A DNA stretch of 64,000 nucleotides from a virus: IMG/VR virus record IMGVR_UViG_3300004805_000006, positions 1 through 64,000 of that record; one strand, 5' to 3'. The notes beneath the pieces were generated by a model. That model searched no databases. It was not told where the DNA came from and saw nothing but the letters and a program-made list of their open reading frames with translations. The position numbers and the translations under genes are program-made. Every line of letters begins with the position of its first letter. Position 1 is the first letter of the stretch. This document shows positions 28,956-35,813 of this stretch, in pieces.

Positions 28956-29311
28956 GAGAGCCTCTTTATCTCATTTAAAAAATCACCATACCCAAATGGT
29001 TTATCAAACCAACTATCAAATCCTGCAAGATGGAAATTACTGCTATTAATAAGGTCACTATATCCAGATAATGCTATTATTTTTACTTCTTTGTCTATCT
29101 CCCTGATTTTTAAACAAAATTCTAATCCATTCATTTTAGTTAAACCTATATCGGTTATTATTAAATCGTATTTACCAGGTTCAAAAAGTTCTAACGCTTC
29201 TTCTGCAGACCCAACATCATCTAATAATTCTATTCCAGCTATATGTCTAACAATAGAACGTAATAATATTCTACCACTTTCATCATCTTCTACAATTAGA
29301 ATTTTTTTCAT
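28946..29311 (-). CDS. Stand-alone response-regulator receiver domain (CheY-like)
   Basis: The 121-residue product has the full receiver set: acidic E8-D9-D10, phosphoacceptor D54 in IITDIGL, a SGYS switch residue and K104 in DKPF. There is no output domain, so it would act like CheY or Spo0F by protein contact. A PAS protein and a second receiver-like protein lie about 3 kb upstream in the same direction, but no kinase is seen. The start follows AGGAGG. Confidence 0.9.
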   Translation of the reverse strand: MKKILIVEDDESGRILLRSIVRHIAGIELLDDVGSAEEALELFEPGKYDLIITDIGLTKMNGLEFCLKIREIDKEVKIIALSGYSDLINSSNFHLAGFDSWFDKPFGYGDFLNEIKRLSCI

Positions 29312-29334
29312 GACTACCTCCTAATTTAATTTTA

Positions 29335-29406
29335 AGTCCGTGACATGGATCGAACCTGCATGAACCATTTTCGTAAAATGGGGCTACTCCTTTTAGCTAC
29401 ACGGAC
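29335..29406 (-). tRNA. tRNA-Arg (ACG)
   Basis: Minus strand acceptor GTCCGTG pairs with CACGGAC. The anticodon stem CCATT/AATGG with loop TTACGAA gives anticodon ACG. A34 would need deamination to inosine by host TadA to read CGN codons. The T loop TTCGATC is present on a stem with a mismatch. Confidence 0.87.
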
Positions 29407-29411
29407 ATTAG

Positions 29412-29491
29412 TACCCAAGAGAAGATTTGAACTTCCATACCTATTGGCACAGTTTCTAAGACTGCTGGCTATACCGTTCGCCTACTTGGGC
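29412..29491 (-). tRNA. tRNA-Leu (TAG)
   Basis: Minus strand acceptor GCCCAAG pairs with CTTGGGT (terminal G-T), discriminator A. The anticodon stem GCAGT/ACTGT with loop CTTAGAA gives anticodon TAG (reads CTA/CTN). A class II variable arm and T arm GGAAG-TTCAAAT-CTTCT follow. Confidence 0.9.
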
Positions 29492-29513
29492 ATTTTATAT
29501 ATATAATATTTTA

Positions 29514-29581
29514 TGCGGGAGAGGGAATCAAACCCCCTAAAACTGATTTATGAGACCAGTACGAATATCAATTCTTCCCGC
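29514..29581 (-). tRNA. tRNA-Met-type (CAT), reduced D arm
   Basis: Minus strand acceptor GCGGGA pairs with TCCCGC, discriminator A. The anticodon stem CTGGT/ATCAG with loop CTCATAA gives anticodon CAT. The D arm is very short (GAAT-TGAT-ATTC) and lacks the usual GG, and the total length is only 68 nt. It could be elongator Met or a lysidine-modified Ile reader; G1-C72 argues against initiator. Confidence 0.77.
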
Positions 29582-29586
29582 AATAT

Positions 29587-29985
29587 CTATTCAAAATCTA
29601 AATCCATGCCAGGATTAGTAATTGATTCTTCTACTAATTTTTTAGTGAACGCAAATTCTGGTGAATCATATAATTCTTGCATATCTAAAGTTAAATAACT
29701 ACTTGTTTCCTTTTTCTTATCACTTGCTCCTGGGCAACCCATCTTTTTTCCTTTACGCATAACACAACTTCTAATCTTTGCTTTAGTTGCGTCAGAAAAC
29801 TTTGAACGGTTTAAAAGCCTAAGTGCTGCTGTATAATGAATACAATCAGGAACTGGAAAACTGCGTTCAGGACCACAATAAGTACTTGATTTTAAAGCTT
29901 TTCTATCCTTAGTAGTTAAAACTTTAGCTATTTCTAAAGCCTTCTGTGCCCTCTTAATGGCTGAATTTAAACTATCTATTTCCAT
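29587..29985 (-). CDS. Phage protein with DUF6582-like motif (132 aa)
   Basis: The central block YCGPERSFPVPDCIHYTAALRLLNRSKFSDATKAKIRSCVMRKGKKMGCPG closely follows a CGPxxSFPVPDCxHxTAAxRLxxR...KxxIxxCVxRKxxxLGC pattern common in phage structural or accessory proteins. N- and C-terminal tails are helical and acidic. Exact role unknown. The start follows AAGGAGGAA. Confidence 0.65.
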   Translation of the reverse strand: MEIDSLNSAIKRAQKALEIAKVLTTKDRKALKSSTYCGPERSFPVPDCIHYTAALRLLNRSKFSDATKAKIRSCVMRKGKKMGCPGASDKKKETSSYLTLDMQELYDSPEFAFTKKLVEESITNPGMDLDFE

Positions 29986-30003
29986 ATTTCCTCCTTAAAT
30001 AAA

Positions 30004-30029
30004 GGTAGAGAGGATAATATCTCTCTACC
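30004..30029 (-). terminator. Intrinsic terminator after the micro-ORF array
   Basis: GGTAGAGAG pairs perfectly with CTCTCTACC (9 bp, 8-nt loop), followed on the minus strand by TTTATTTA. It separates the Lys-Pro micro-ORFs from the DUF6582-like gene. Confidence 0.7.
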
Positions 30030-30055
30030 TTGTAAGGTTACATTATTATTTCAAA

Positions 30056-30094
30056 TCATTTTGGTTTCGGTTTCGGTTTTGCCTTGCATCCCAT
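30056..30094 (-). CDS. Lys-Pro micropeptide, copy 3 (12 aa)
   Basis: AGGAGGTGA lies 10 nt before the ATG at 30094, which opens MGCKAKPKPKPK and then TGA. The product is identical to copy 2, although the underlying codons differ slightly (CCG against CCA/CCC). Conservation of the peptide and of the strong ribosome site suggests translation. Confidence 0.55.
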   Translation of the reverse strand: MGCKAKPKPKPK

Positions 30095-30136
30095 TAATCA
30101 ATCACCTCCTTTTCCATTATTTAATAATATTAAAAA

Positions 30137-30175
30137 TCATTTGGGTTTTGGTTTCGGTTTTGCCTTGCATCCCAT
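30137..30175 (-). CDS. Lys-Pro micropeptide, copy 2 (12 aa)
   Basis: AGGAGGTGATTGATTA then ATG at 30175 encodes MGCKAKPKPKPK and stops with TGA. Net charge is strongly positive, and the alternating KP should give an extended polyproline-like chain. Confidence 0.55.
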   Translation of the reverse strand: MGCKAKPKPKPK

Positions 30176-30217
30176 TAATCAATCACCTCCTTTTCCATTA
30201 TTTAATAATATTAAAAA

Positions 30218-30268
30218 TCATTTGGGTTTTGGTTTTGGTTTTGGTACTGGTTTTGTAGTTCCGCCCAT
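30218..30268 (-). CDS. Lys-Pro micropeptide, copy 1 (16 aa)
   Basis: AGGAGGTGACTTATA then ATG at 30268 encodes MGGTTKPVPKPKPKPK and stops with TGA. It shares the KPKPKPK end with the two downstream copies but has a different start (GGTT rather than GC). Confidence 0.55.
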   Translation of the reverse strand: MGGTTKPVPKPKPKPK

Positions 30269-30285
30269 TATAAGTCACCTCCTAA

Positions 30286-30870
30286 TTAATATTTATTAAA
30301 AATGTTTTGAAAAGCTTCATAATATGGACCAGGTGTTTGTTTATCTATCCACCCTATCATTCTTCCCCCACGACTTAATATTCTAGAACAAGCCGTAGAC
30401 ATATCCGCTATTAATGGTAATGTTTCATCGTCAATTATATTATAACAGTCTATAAAAATAAAATCATATTTTTTATTTGTTTGATAAGCATACTCAATGC
30501 CGTCAGAATGTAAAATTCTATGTTTTTCTGGAGTATATGATAAATCTAATCCTCTATCTTCTTCTTTTATCTTACCACATACCTTTATAACATCCATATT
30601 ATTTTCTACTGTAGTTACATGCGTAACCTTAGGAAATGTTAATAGATACCTAGAAACTATACCTAACCCTAAACCTACGTCTAAACAATTTCCTTTTGGA
30701 AAGTCAGATATCTGACGCATATAATCTACAAGTTCGCCTTCAGCACAACATAGAGTATGACCCGTACCCACCTCAAGAAATAGTTCTCTGTTCATTTTAT
30801 AAACTCTAGCTTTGCCATGTTCAGCTATCATTTCACCATCTTTAAAATAAATAAGTCCCTTTTTAGTCAT
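30286..30870 (-). CDS. Class I methyltransferase, spermidine-synthase-like (194 aa)
   Basis: The SAM-binding motif LDVGLGLGIVSRYLL (about residues 63-77), acidic VTTVENN after the second strand and FIFIDCYNIIDDE give a Rossmann methyltransferase resembling spermidine synthase and related phage proteins. Substrate unknown. The Lys-Pro micro-ORF array follows its stop. Confidence 0.75.
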   Translation of the reverse strand: MTKKGLIYFKDGEMIAEHGKARVYKMNRELFLEVGTGHTLCCAEGELVDYMRQISDFPKGNCLDVGLGLGIVSRYLLTFPKVTHVTTVENNMDVIKVCGKIKEEDRGLDLSYTPEKHRILHSDGIEYAYQTNKKYDFIFIDCYNIIDDETLPLIADMSTACSRILSRGGRMIGWIDKQTPGPYYEAFQNIFNKY

Positions 30871-30888
30871 TATAACTCCTAAAAATAT

Positions 30889-31182
30889 CTATTCTACTCG
30901 TGGTTTAGTAATATCAATTGGTTTATCAAACTTTAGATCAATTGTTAAAAGTACACCACCTTTAAGTATTGGGTCTTTGACATCACCACTCTCTAAAGTT
31001 TCAATAATATGAGCGTAATACCCAACATTAATATTAGATTTTTTAGATATTGGTATATAAATATCTAGAGCAGCATTAACTTCTGACCTAACCCAATTAG
31101 CCCAAGCCTGTATTTTTTCTTCTTCGGTTAATTCACTAATATTTTGAACTACATCCATTTCCTGATCAGATACTTCTACCAT
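30889..31182 (-). CDS. Hypothetical protein (97 aa)
   Basis: An acidic helix, then a strand-rich half (GGVLLTIDLKFDKPIDI). No motif recognised. It overlaps the metallopeptidase gene end by 7 nt, so it is probably coupled to it. Confidence 0.5.
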   Translation of the reverse strand: MVEVSDQEMDVVQNISELTEEEKIQAWANWVRSEVNAALDIYIPISKKSNINVGYYAHIIETLESGDVKDPILKGGVLLTIDLKFDKPIDITKPRVE

Positions 31183-31670
31183 GATTGATCTCCTTTATCT
31201 ACTTGTTTACCCTGTTTAGACATTTCTTTTTCTTGGTCATAAACATCATTAACTAATGTAGCAAGTTTAAACTTCCAATCTGGATCATCTACATTACACT
31301 GTTGTTCCATTCTAAAATCTGATAAATCATGAGGCAAAAGTTTAATTTTATCTTGCTCGTCGATAAAAATATGTCTTAATTCATGTGACATAATTCTTTT
31401 TCTATCTGCGGCATTAGCTAATTCCCAAGTTTTTTGATCAAAAACAATAATAACATCATACCCATCTGTCGCAATATCATCCTTAGAGAAGAATTTAATT
31501 TTATCAGATGATACTTCAGCGCTTGCTAATATTACTTCACCTTGTTTAATTCTTCGTTTAGTATCAAAAATTAATTTAATTTTTAATTGCGCCAAATTAG
31601 GAAATCTTTCTTCCATTACCGATAAAAAAACTTCAACTACATCATCATCAACATCTGTAAATCTAATCAT
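31176..31670 (-). CDS. Putative phage metallopeptidase (164 aa)
   Basis: Start ATG 31670 after AAAGGAGAAGG. It contains DVIIVFDQKTWELANAADRKRIMSHELRHIF, where HELRH is a zincin HExxH motif, plus a later Asp/Glu-rich segment. The layout fits the phage metallopeptidase family (short, with a conserved strand before the helix). Target unknown. Confidence 0.72.
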   Translation of the reverse strand: MIRFTDVDDDVVEVFLSVMEERFPNLAQLKIKLIFDTKRRIKQGEVILASAEVSSDKIKFFSKDDIATDGYDVIIVFDQKTWELANAADRKRIMSHELRHIFIDEQDKIKLLPHDLSDFRMEQQCNVDDPDWKFKLATLVNDVYDQEKEMSKQGKQVDKGDQSW

Positions 31671-31683
31671 AATCCTTCTCCTT

Positions 31684-31932
31684 TTAAACGTGATAGTTAG
31701 CATTAATATGATTTTTAAGTTCTAGTAGACTATCTACTAACCTATAACTCATATCAACTTGTTTTTTATTTTTTTCGTCGCTATTAGCATTTAATTGTTT
31801 TTCTATTATAATGCCACCAGAAAAAGAGTTTCCACTTTTATCGTAGCAAAGACGAATAGATTTGCCATTTTTTAATTTTTTTATTCTAACTCTTCCACCA
31901 TTATTTACACATTCTTCGAAATCCTTCCTCAT
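31684..31932 (-). CDS. Conserved hypothetical phage protein (82 aa)
   Basis: N-terminal FEECVNNGGRVRIKKLKNGKSIRLCYDKSGNSFSG is a phage-associated motif I recognise without known function; the rest is helical. It has its own promoter 60 nt upstream (31,992-32,019) and a GGAGGATT ribosome site. Confidence 0.6.
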   Translation of the reverse strand: MRKDFEECVNNGGRVRIKKLKNGKSIRLCYDKSGNSFSGGIIIEKQLNANSDEKNKKQVDMSYRLVDSLLELKNHINANYHV

Positions 31933-31991
31933 TCCAATCCTCCTAAAGTTAATTATTAATATTTACTATTGGTTAATTCTAACTTATCTTA

Positions 31992-32019
31992 AAGATAAGC
32001 ATCATTTACTAAATGTCAA
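31992..32019 (-). promoter_or_regulatory. Sigma-70-type promoter
   Basis: Minus strand TTGACA (32019-32014), 16 nt, TATCTT (31997-31992). The -35 overlaps the end of the receiver-like gene. Same 16-nt spacer as the other promoters, with a weaker -10. Confidence 0.7.
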
Positions 32020-32362
32020 GGTTTAAATTATAAAAAATTTCAGTATTAAATGGTGCAGATATAGCATTAGGAATTAAACTTTTAATAATAGCTGAAGCTG
32101 GAATATTCCATGAGTGGATTATAGTAATAGCTGTATTATTAAAATTACGTGGATTATTTTTTAAAAATTTTGCCACATCAATACCCTTACCATTACCTTT
32201 ACCAAGATCGTTGTCTAGGAATAAGTAATCAAATTTATAACACTGCAAATATTCTATAGCATTAATAGCATTTTCAGTTATTTTTAAATTGTATTGTCCA
32301 AAACGTTCTACAAAAAATCTTACCCTAAATACATCATCTTCAAGTACCATTATGTGTGTCAT
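32009..32362 (-). CDS. Receiver-like domain protein, possibly cyclic-phosphate type (117 aa)
   Basis: The product begins MVLEDDVFRVRFF after a short lead, has FDYLFLDNDLGKG with D50 and D52, and TIIHSWN. The acidic pair and LDxDLG motif resemble both classical receivers and a receiver-like family predicted to process cyclic phosphates. The family cannot be settled by eye. It overlaps the PAS gene, implying a joint role. Confidence 0.68.
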   Translation of the reverse strand: MTHIMVLEDDVFRVRFFVERFGQYNLKITENAINAIEYLQCYKFDYLFLDNDLGKGNGKGIDVAKFLKNNPRNFNNTAITIIHSWNIPASAIIKSLIPNAISAPFNTEIFYNLNLDI

Positions 32363-33167
32363 GTATTTTACCTGTTATATTGGTAATATTGGTAATAGTA
32401 GAAATAAATAAATCACTTTTTTTAATTTGCACGGCTTTTAAAAACACATCTAGTACTTTACCATCTTTAGTTACAAATTGTGTTTCTATTTCTCCTACTC
32501 CAGTTTCTTTTATCTGTTTATATTTTAATTCACCCACACGTTCAAATTCATCATCTGTTAAGTAATATAATCGCGTAGATTTATTTAATAATTCTTCTTT
32601 AGTATAACCAAGTAAATCTAAAAGATACTGATTAGTATTAATTAATATTCTTTTACCACTATTACCCTCTATAAGTACTATACCTATAGGAGTAGCATTA
32701 AATAATGCATCTAAAGTTGCTTCTCTACATGTTAGATCTTCTAAAGCTTTCTTTTCTACTGTTATATCTTTTAATACATGTATAAAACCTAAAAGTTGAT
32801 TACTATGAGAATAAATAGGGGATACAGTTACATCAAACCAACCAGTTAATTTTTTTATATAAATATCTTTTACTATTCTACTTGGTTTACATACGCTATA
32901 ATCATAAATACTTAGGCTTGACAAAACATCTTGTGGATAAACCTGTATTTCTTCGTAACAAATCTTGTCATAAAGTTCCTCTTTACTCTTTTTTAATCTT
33001 GTAGATAAAATCTCATTAACAAATTTTATTTCAAGTTTATTATTTATTATATAGATACATTCTGGTATTGCATCTAAAGCGTATTCCCACATCTTTGCCT
33101 GGTCTCTAAGATACCCATTTTTAGTCAGTGCCTCAGTTAGTTCTCTAAGTTTTTTTAGTTCGTCCAT
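32340..33167 (-). CDS. Tandem PAS-domain sensor without kinase (275 aa)
   Basis: Two PAS domains (about residues 28-145 and 148-265) each have the CIYIINNKLEIKFVN / IGIVLIEG..ILINTNQYLLDLLGYTKEELL core and a linking FIHVLKDITVEKKALEDL helix. No histidine kinase, GGDEF or output domain is attached. It may sense a ligand or redox state and pass it to the overlapping receiver-like protein or to host kinases. Confidence 0.85.
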   Translation of the reverse strand: MDELKKLRELTEALTKNGYLRDQAKMWEYALDAIPECIYIINNKLEIKFVNEILSTRLKKSKEELYDKICYEEIQVYPQDVLSSLSIYDYSVCKPSRIVKDIYIKKLTGWFDVTVSPIYSHSNQLLGFIHVLKDITVEKKALEDLTCREATLDALFNATPIGIVLIEGNSGKRILINTNQYLLDLLGYTKEELLNKSTRLYYLTDDEFERVGELKYKQIKETGVGEIETQFVTKDGKVLDVFLKAVQIKKSDLFISTITNITNITGKIHDTHNGT

Positions 33168-33196
33168 AATCTTTGATTTCCTTTTATGGGCTAGAC

Positions 33197-33661
33197 CTAG
33201 TTTTTAATCATACGGAGTATAATGCCCATAACACCGCTACCAATAAATCCAGCTATAAGACTCCAAATTCCTAGTTTAACAGTTAAAGTAACAACTGTAT
33301 TACTAAGTGGAACAATAATTTCTTTTTTATACATTTTAAGTTCATCATCATTTTTTTCTGCTTTAGTTTCTATTTTTTTAATTAATTCTTTTAAATCGCC
33401 TATATCATCTTTACACTCACTTCGAAGATTGACCATTTCTACATACCTTAATGATTCTATTTGATCGTTTAATTTTTCAACACTTATTAGAACATGTTTA
33501 AACCAAGCTTTTTTTAAATCCTCACCACCTAAATTACTTGAATAAGGGTCATTAGCATTTGATGGAAATGTACTATTAGGTTTAGAAACAACATCAAGTA
33601 GATCTTGCATTTCTATATCTAGTGTCACAACATTTGATTTTCCTTTAGGTCTTTCAGCCAT
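33197..33661 (-). CDS. Coiled-coil protein with C-terminal membrane anchor (154 aa)
   Basis: A Pro/Asn-rich N-terminus with a LDIEMQDLLDVV motif, a long coiled coil (about residues 55-115, with KDDIGDLKELIKKIETKAEKNDDELK), then one membrane helix (LIAGFIGSGVMGIIL) near the end. The tail-anchored shape recalls phage envelope or superinfection proteins. No specific family. Confidence 0.6.
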   Translation of the reverse strand: MAERPKGKSNVVTLDIEMQDLLDVVSKPNSTFPSNANDPYSSNLGGEDLKKAWFKHVLISVEKLNDQIESLRYVEMVNLRSECKDDIGDLKELIKKIETKAEKNDDELKMYKKEIIVPLSNTVVTLTVKLGIWSLIAGFIGSGVMGIILRMIKN

Positions 33662-33676
33662 TTGACACCTAATCCC

Positions 33677-33868
33677 TTATATATATTTTAAATCACTTCC
33701 ACATAATGGACAAAACTTTATAGGTATACCATATTTATGAACTTGAGTAAATCCTGGTTCTTCTGTTAATTCTATCCAGTGTAGGATCCAGCCATATGCT
33801 GGATCCAACTGAAAAATATTTGGATTACTACATTTTTTTAAAGTTTCCCAATCCTCACAATTACACAT
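33677..33868 (-). CDS. Conserved phage zinc-binding-like protein (63 aa)
   Basis: CNCEDWETLKK, LDPAYGWILHWIELTEE, HKYGIPIKFCPLCG is a pattern I know from phage hypothetical proteins. The Cys residues at both ends (CNC and CPLCG) probably bind zinc. Function unknown. Confidence 0.6.
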   Translation of the reverse strand: MCNCEDWETLKKCSNPNIFQLDPAYGWILHWIELTEEPGFTQVHKYGIPIKFCPLCGSDLKYI

Positions 33869-33883
33869 ATATTTCCTATGTAA

Positions 33884-34423
33884 CTATTTAAGTATTCCAC
33901 CAGAATATGGTGTTTCGAAATCATACTTACCACCAAGCGATCTCCAACCTTCAGTAGGCCAATTCTTGAAAGACTGGTTAAGAGCTACAATACTCTCTGC
34001 AGACCTATCTTTAGTATCCATAACATCAAATTTTGGAGGATCAATTTGAGCACCTTCATTATTATTTGACATTGTCATTCTAATGAACTGATCATCTCTT
34101 ACATATTTAATTGAATCTCCCCAAATATGTGGATTATGATTTACATTCATACTACGAGAAGCTACATTACTACCAATTCCAGTATCCTCAGTAAGTACAT
34201 TCCAGTCTTCCGACTCACCTTTAGCCTTAAAAGCCATAGTATTGGTTCTTGTATAATCACTAGTTAATCTAGCACCTGTATTCATAGACCCAAAATTAGA
34301 CATTTTCATATCAAAAGTTCGTCTAATAGCTACGTCTACTCCTGCCCGTGCCCCATCTAGATCTGGTTCTCTAACACCAGTCTGTGGGATCTGATAAAAA
34401 TCAAAATAAAATTGCTCTGCCAT
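33884..34423 (-). CDS. Hypothetical, possibly structural protein (179 aa)
   Basis: The product is Asn/Met/Arg-rich with no cysteines or hydrophobic segments and repeated NFGSMNTGARLTS-like polar stretches. That composition is common in phage virion proteins but not diagnostic. The start follows AGGAGG. A possible promoter lies 50 nt upstream. Confidence 0.45.
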   Translation of the reverse strand: MAEQFYFDFYQIPQTGVREPDLDGARAGVDVAIRRTFDMKMSNFGSMNTGARLTSDYTRTNTMAFKAKGESEDWNVLTEDTGIGSNVASRSMNVNHNPHIWGDSIKYVRDDQFIRMTMSNNNEGAQIDPPKFDVMDTKDRSAESIVALNQSFKNWPTEGWRSLGGKYDFETPYSGGILK

Positions 34424-34471
34424 TTTTAATTCCTCCTGTTTATGGGGTGTAATTATAACCCTCTATTATTC

Positions 34472-34501
34472 TATATAGTACAAAAATACAAATATGTTCA
34501 A
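34472..34501 (-). promoter_or_regulatory. Possible promoter
   Basis: Minus strand TTGAAC (34501-34496), 18 nt, TATATA (34477-34472). It is weaker than the six consensus promoters and overlaps the dCMP deaminase stop. Confidence 0.45.
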
Positions 34502-35511
34502 TCTGTTGATCTTCTTTTTTGTAACATAGTTTCGTACTGTATATCTGTAAAACCAAATAGTCTAATTTCTAGGCTACTATTATTAATTAAATACAAAGCA
34601 TTATCATCATATGTTTTTAAAGATAACACAACAATTTCCTTAACTCCGGCATTTATAATTTCTTTAATACAATTAGAACATGGTATTGAACAGTACATAT
34701 ACATTGTAGAACCTTTAGTATATATTCCATTTTTTGCAGCATTTAAAATTGTATTAACTTCGGCATGTGATGCTATACACATGTGTAATCCTTCTATAGA
34801 AGAAAACTCCAATAAGTGCCTAGGACATTTATCTTTTGTATCATTATCTTTGATATACTCATTGTAATTATCAGAAAAAACTTTATCAATATTCCATCTA
34901 TTATCACATCTTGGAACTCCTGAAGGTGGTCCATTGTAACCTGTGGAAATAATACTTTTATCTCGCACTAAAATAGCTCCAATTCTTCTAGATAAACATT
35001 TAGAATTTCTAGCTACTTGTCTACATATATTATAAAAATATTCATCCCAGTTATTAATTGCTGAGTCTGTAATTGAGTAACCAAACGAAGCAGATTTATC
35101 TGATACAGACAAAGTGTCAATAACCATTTGATCAGTTACTTTATTAAGTGAGGTTCTAAAATACTTAGCAGCTACTTCTTTATGTATATCTCTAGGAGAT
35201 CTAATAAGGTCATTAAAAGAAGATGTTCCAGAAGCTATCATAACTTTTATAACTAAGCTTATAACAAATTTATCTATATTATCATCAACTGGAAATTTGT
35301 GCAGAATTGTTTTAATAACTCTATCTGAACAATCAGTATATGATGATCCTAACGCTGATGATGTCTTTATAATATTAATAGCATCAGTTATTAATTCTAC
35401 ACTGTAAGTAACAAATATATTATTTATTTCCTCCATAATGAGCTTATCTCTTAAATCACCATAATAAAAATCATAAGTTTGTTTAAATTCATCATCTATA
35501 ATTAACTCCAT
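34498..35511 (-). CDS. dCMP deaminase-family protein with N-terminal extension (337 aa)
   Basis: Start ATG 35511, 9 nt after GGAG at the end of the previous gene. Residues 1-165 are not recognised. The C-terminal deaminase domain has RIGAILVRD, STGYNGPPSGVPRCD, the zinc-binding HAEVN and PCSNC, and a later LSLKTYDD, as in dCMP/deoxycytidylate deaminases that make dUMP. With dUTPase, deoxynucleotidase and ribonucleotide reductase nearby this forms a nucleotide pathway. The long N-terminal extension is unusual. Confidence 0.85.
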   Translation of the reverse strand: MELIIDDEFKQTYDFYYGDLRDKLIMEEINNIFVTYSVELITDAINIIKTSSALGSSYTDCSDRVIKTILHKFPVDDNIDKFVISLVIKVMIASGTSSFNDLIRSPRDIHKEVAAKYFRTSLNKVTDQMVIDTLSVSDKSASFGYSITDSAINNWDEYFYNICRQVARNSKCLSRRIGAILVRDKSIISTGYNGPPSGVPRCDNRWNIDKVFSDNYNEYIKDNDTKDKCPRHLLEFSSIEGLHMCIASHAEVNTILNAAKNGIYTKGSTMYMYCSIPCSNCIKEIINAGVKEIVVLSLKTYDDNALYLINNSSLEIRLFGFTDIQYETMLQKRRSTD

Positions 35512-35515
35512 TAGA

Positions 35516-35782
35516 TTATTCTCCATTATTAAGTTCTTCTTCATTGATAGAAGGAACCCATGATAAATCTATATTGTCTATATTATCAAGCATTACTTGC
35601 TTACTGTATTCATCATTATACTGCATTAAAATCATTCTATCTGCATCTTGGCAAGCTAAGCATTTAATATCTATTACTATAGTAGCTTCTTTATTCATTG
35701 GCTTAAATGAACACATACCCATAGCTCCACAGTCACATTCATAATGTATAATATTATTTTCGTGTTTTTTAATTTTAATCAT
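35516..35782 (-). CDS. Hypothetical Cys-containing protein (88 aa)
   Basis: YECDCGAMGMC and CLACQ give a possible four-Cys zinc site in the first 45 residues, followed by an acidic tail. It stops 4 nt before the deaminase start and contains its ribosome site. Function unknown. Confidence 0.55.
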   Translation of the reverse strand: MIKIKKHENNIIHYECDCGAMGMCSFKPMNKEATIVIDIKCLACQDADRMILMQYNDEYSKQVMLDNIDNIDLSWVPSINEEELNNGE

Positions 35783-35813
35783 AGTAGTTCCTTACTATAA
35801 CAAGGTTAGTTAA

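Larger units (their letters stand above)
30056..30300 (-). repeat. Tandem 81-bp repeats carrying micro-ORFs
   Basis: Units starting at the ATGs at 30094 and 30175 are exactly 81 bp apart and almost identical, including the AGGAGGTGATTGATTA leader and the ATTTAATAATATTAAAA spacer. A third, diverged unit starts at 30268. The whole array is inside one leftward transcript after the methyltransferase gene. Confidence 0.85.

Noticed and set aside
30061-30299. Plus-strand ORFs over the repeat array with repeated GFGF patterns
   Set aside because: They are the antisense of the Lys-Pro micro-ORFs and have no ribosome sites; the minus-strand frames each have AGGAGGTGA.
30056-30300. CRISPR array
   Set aside because: Repeats are directly adjacent 81-bp units containing ORFs and ribosome sites, without unique spacers.
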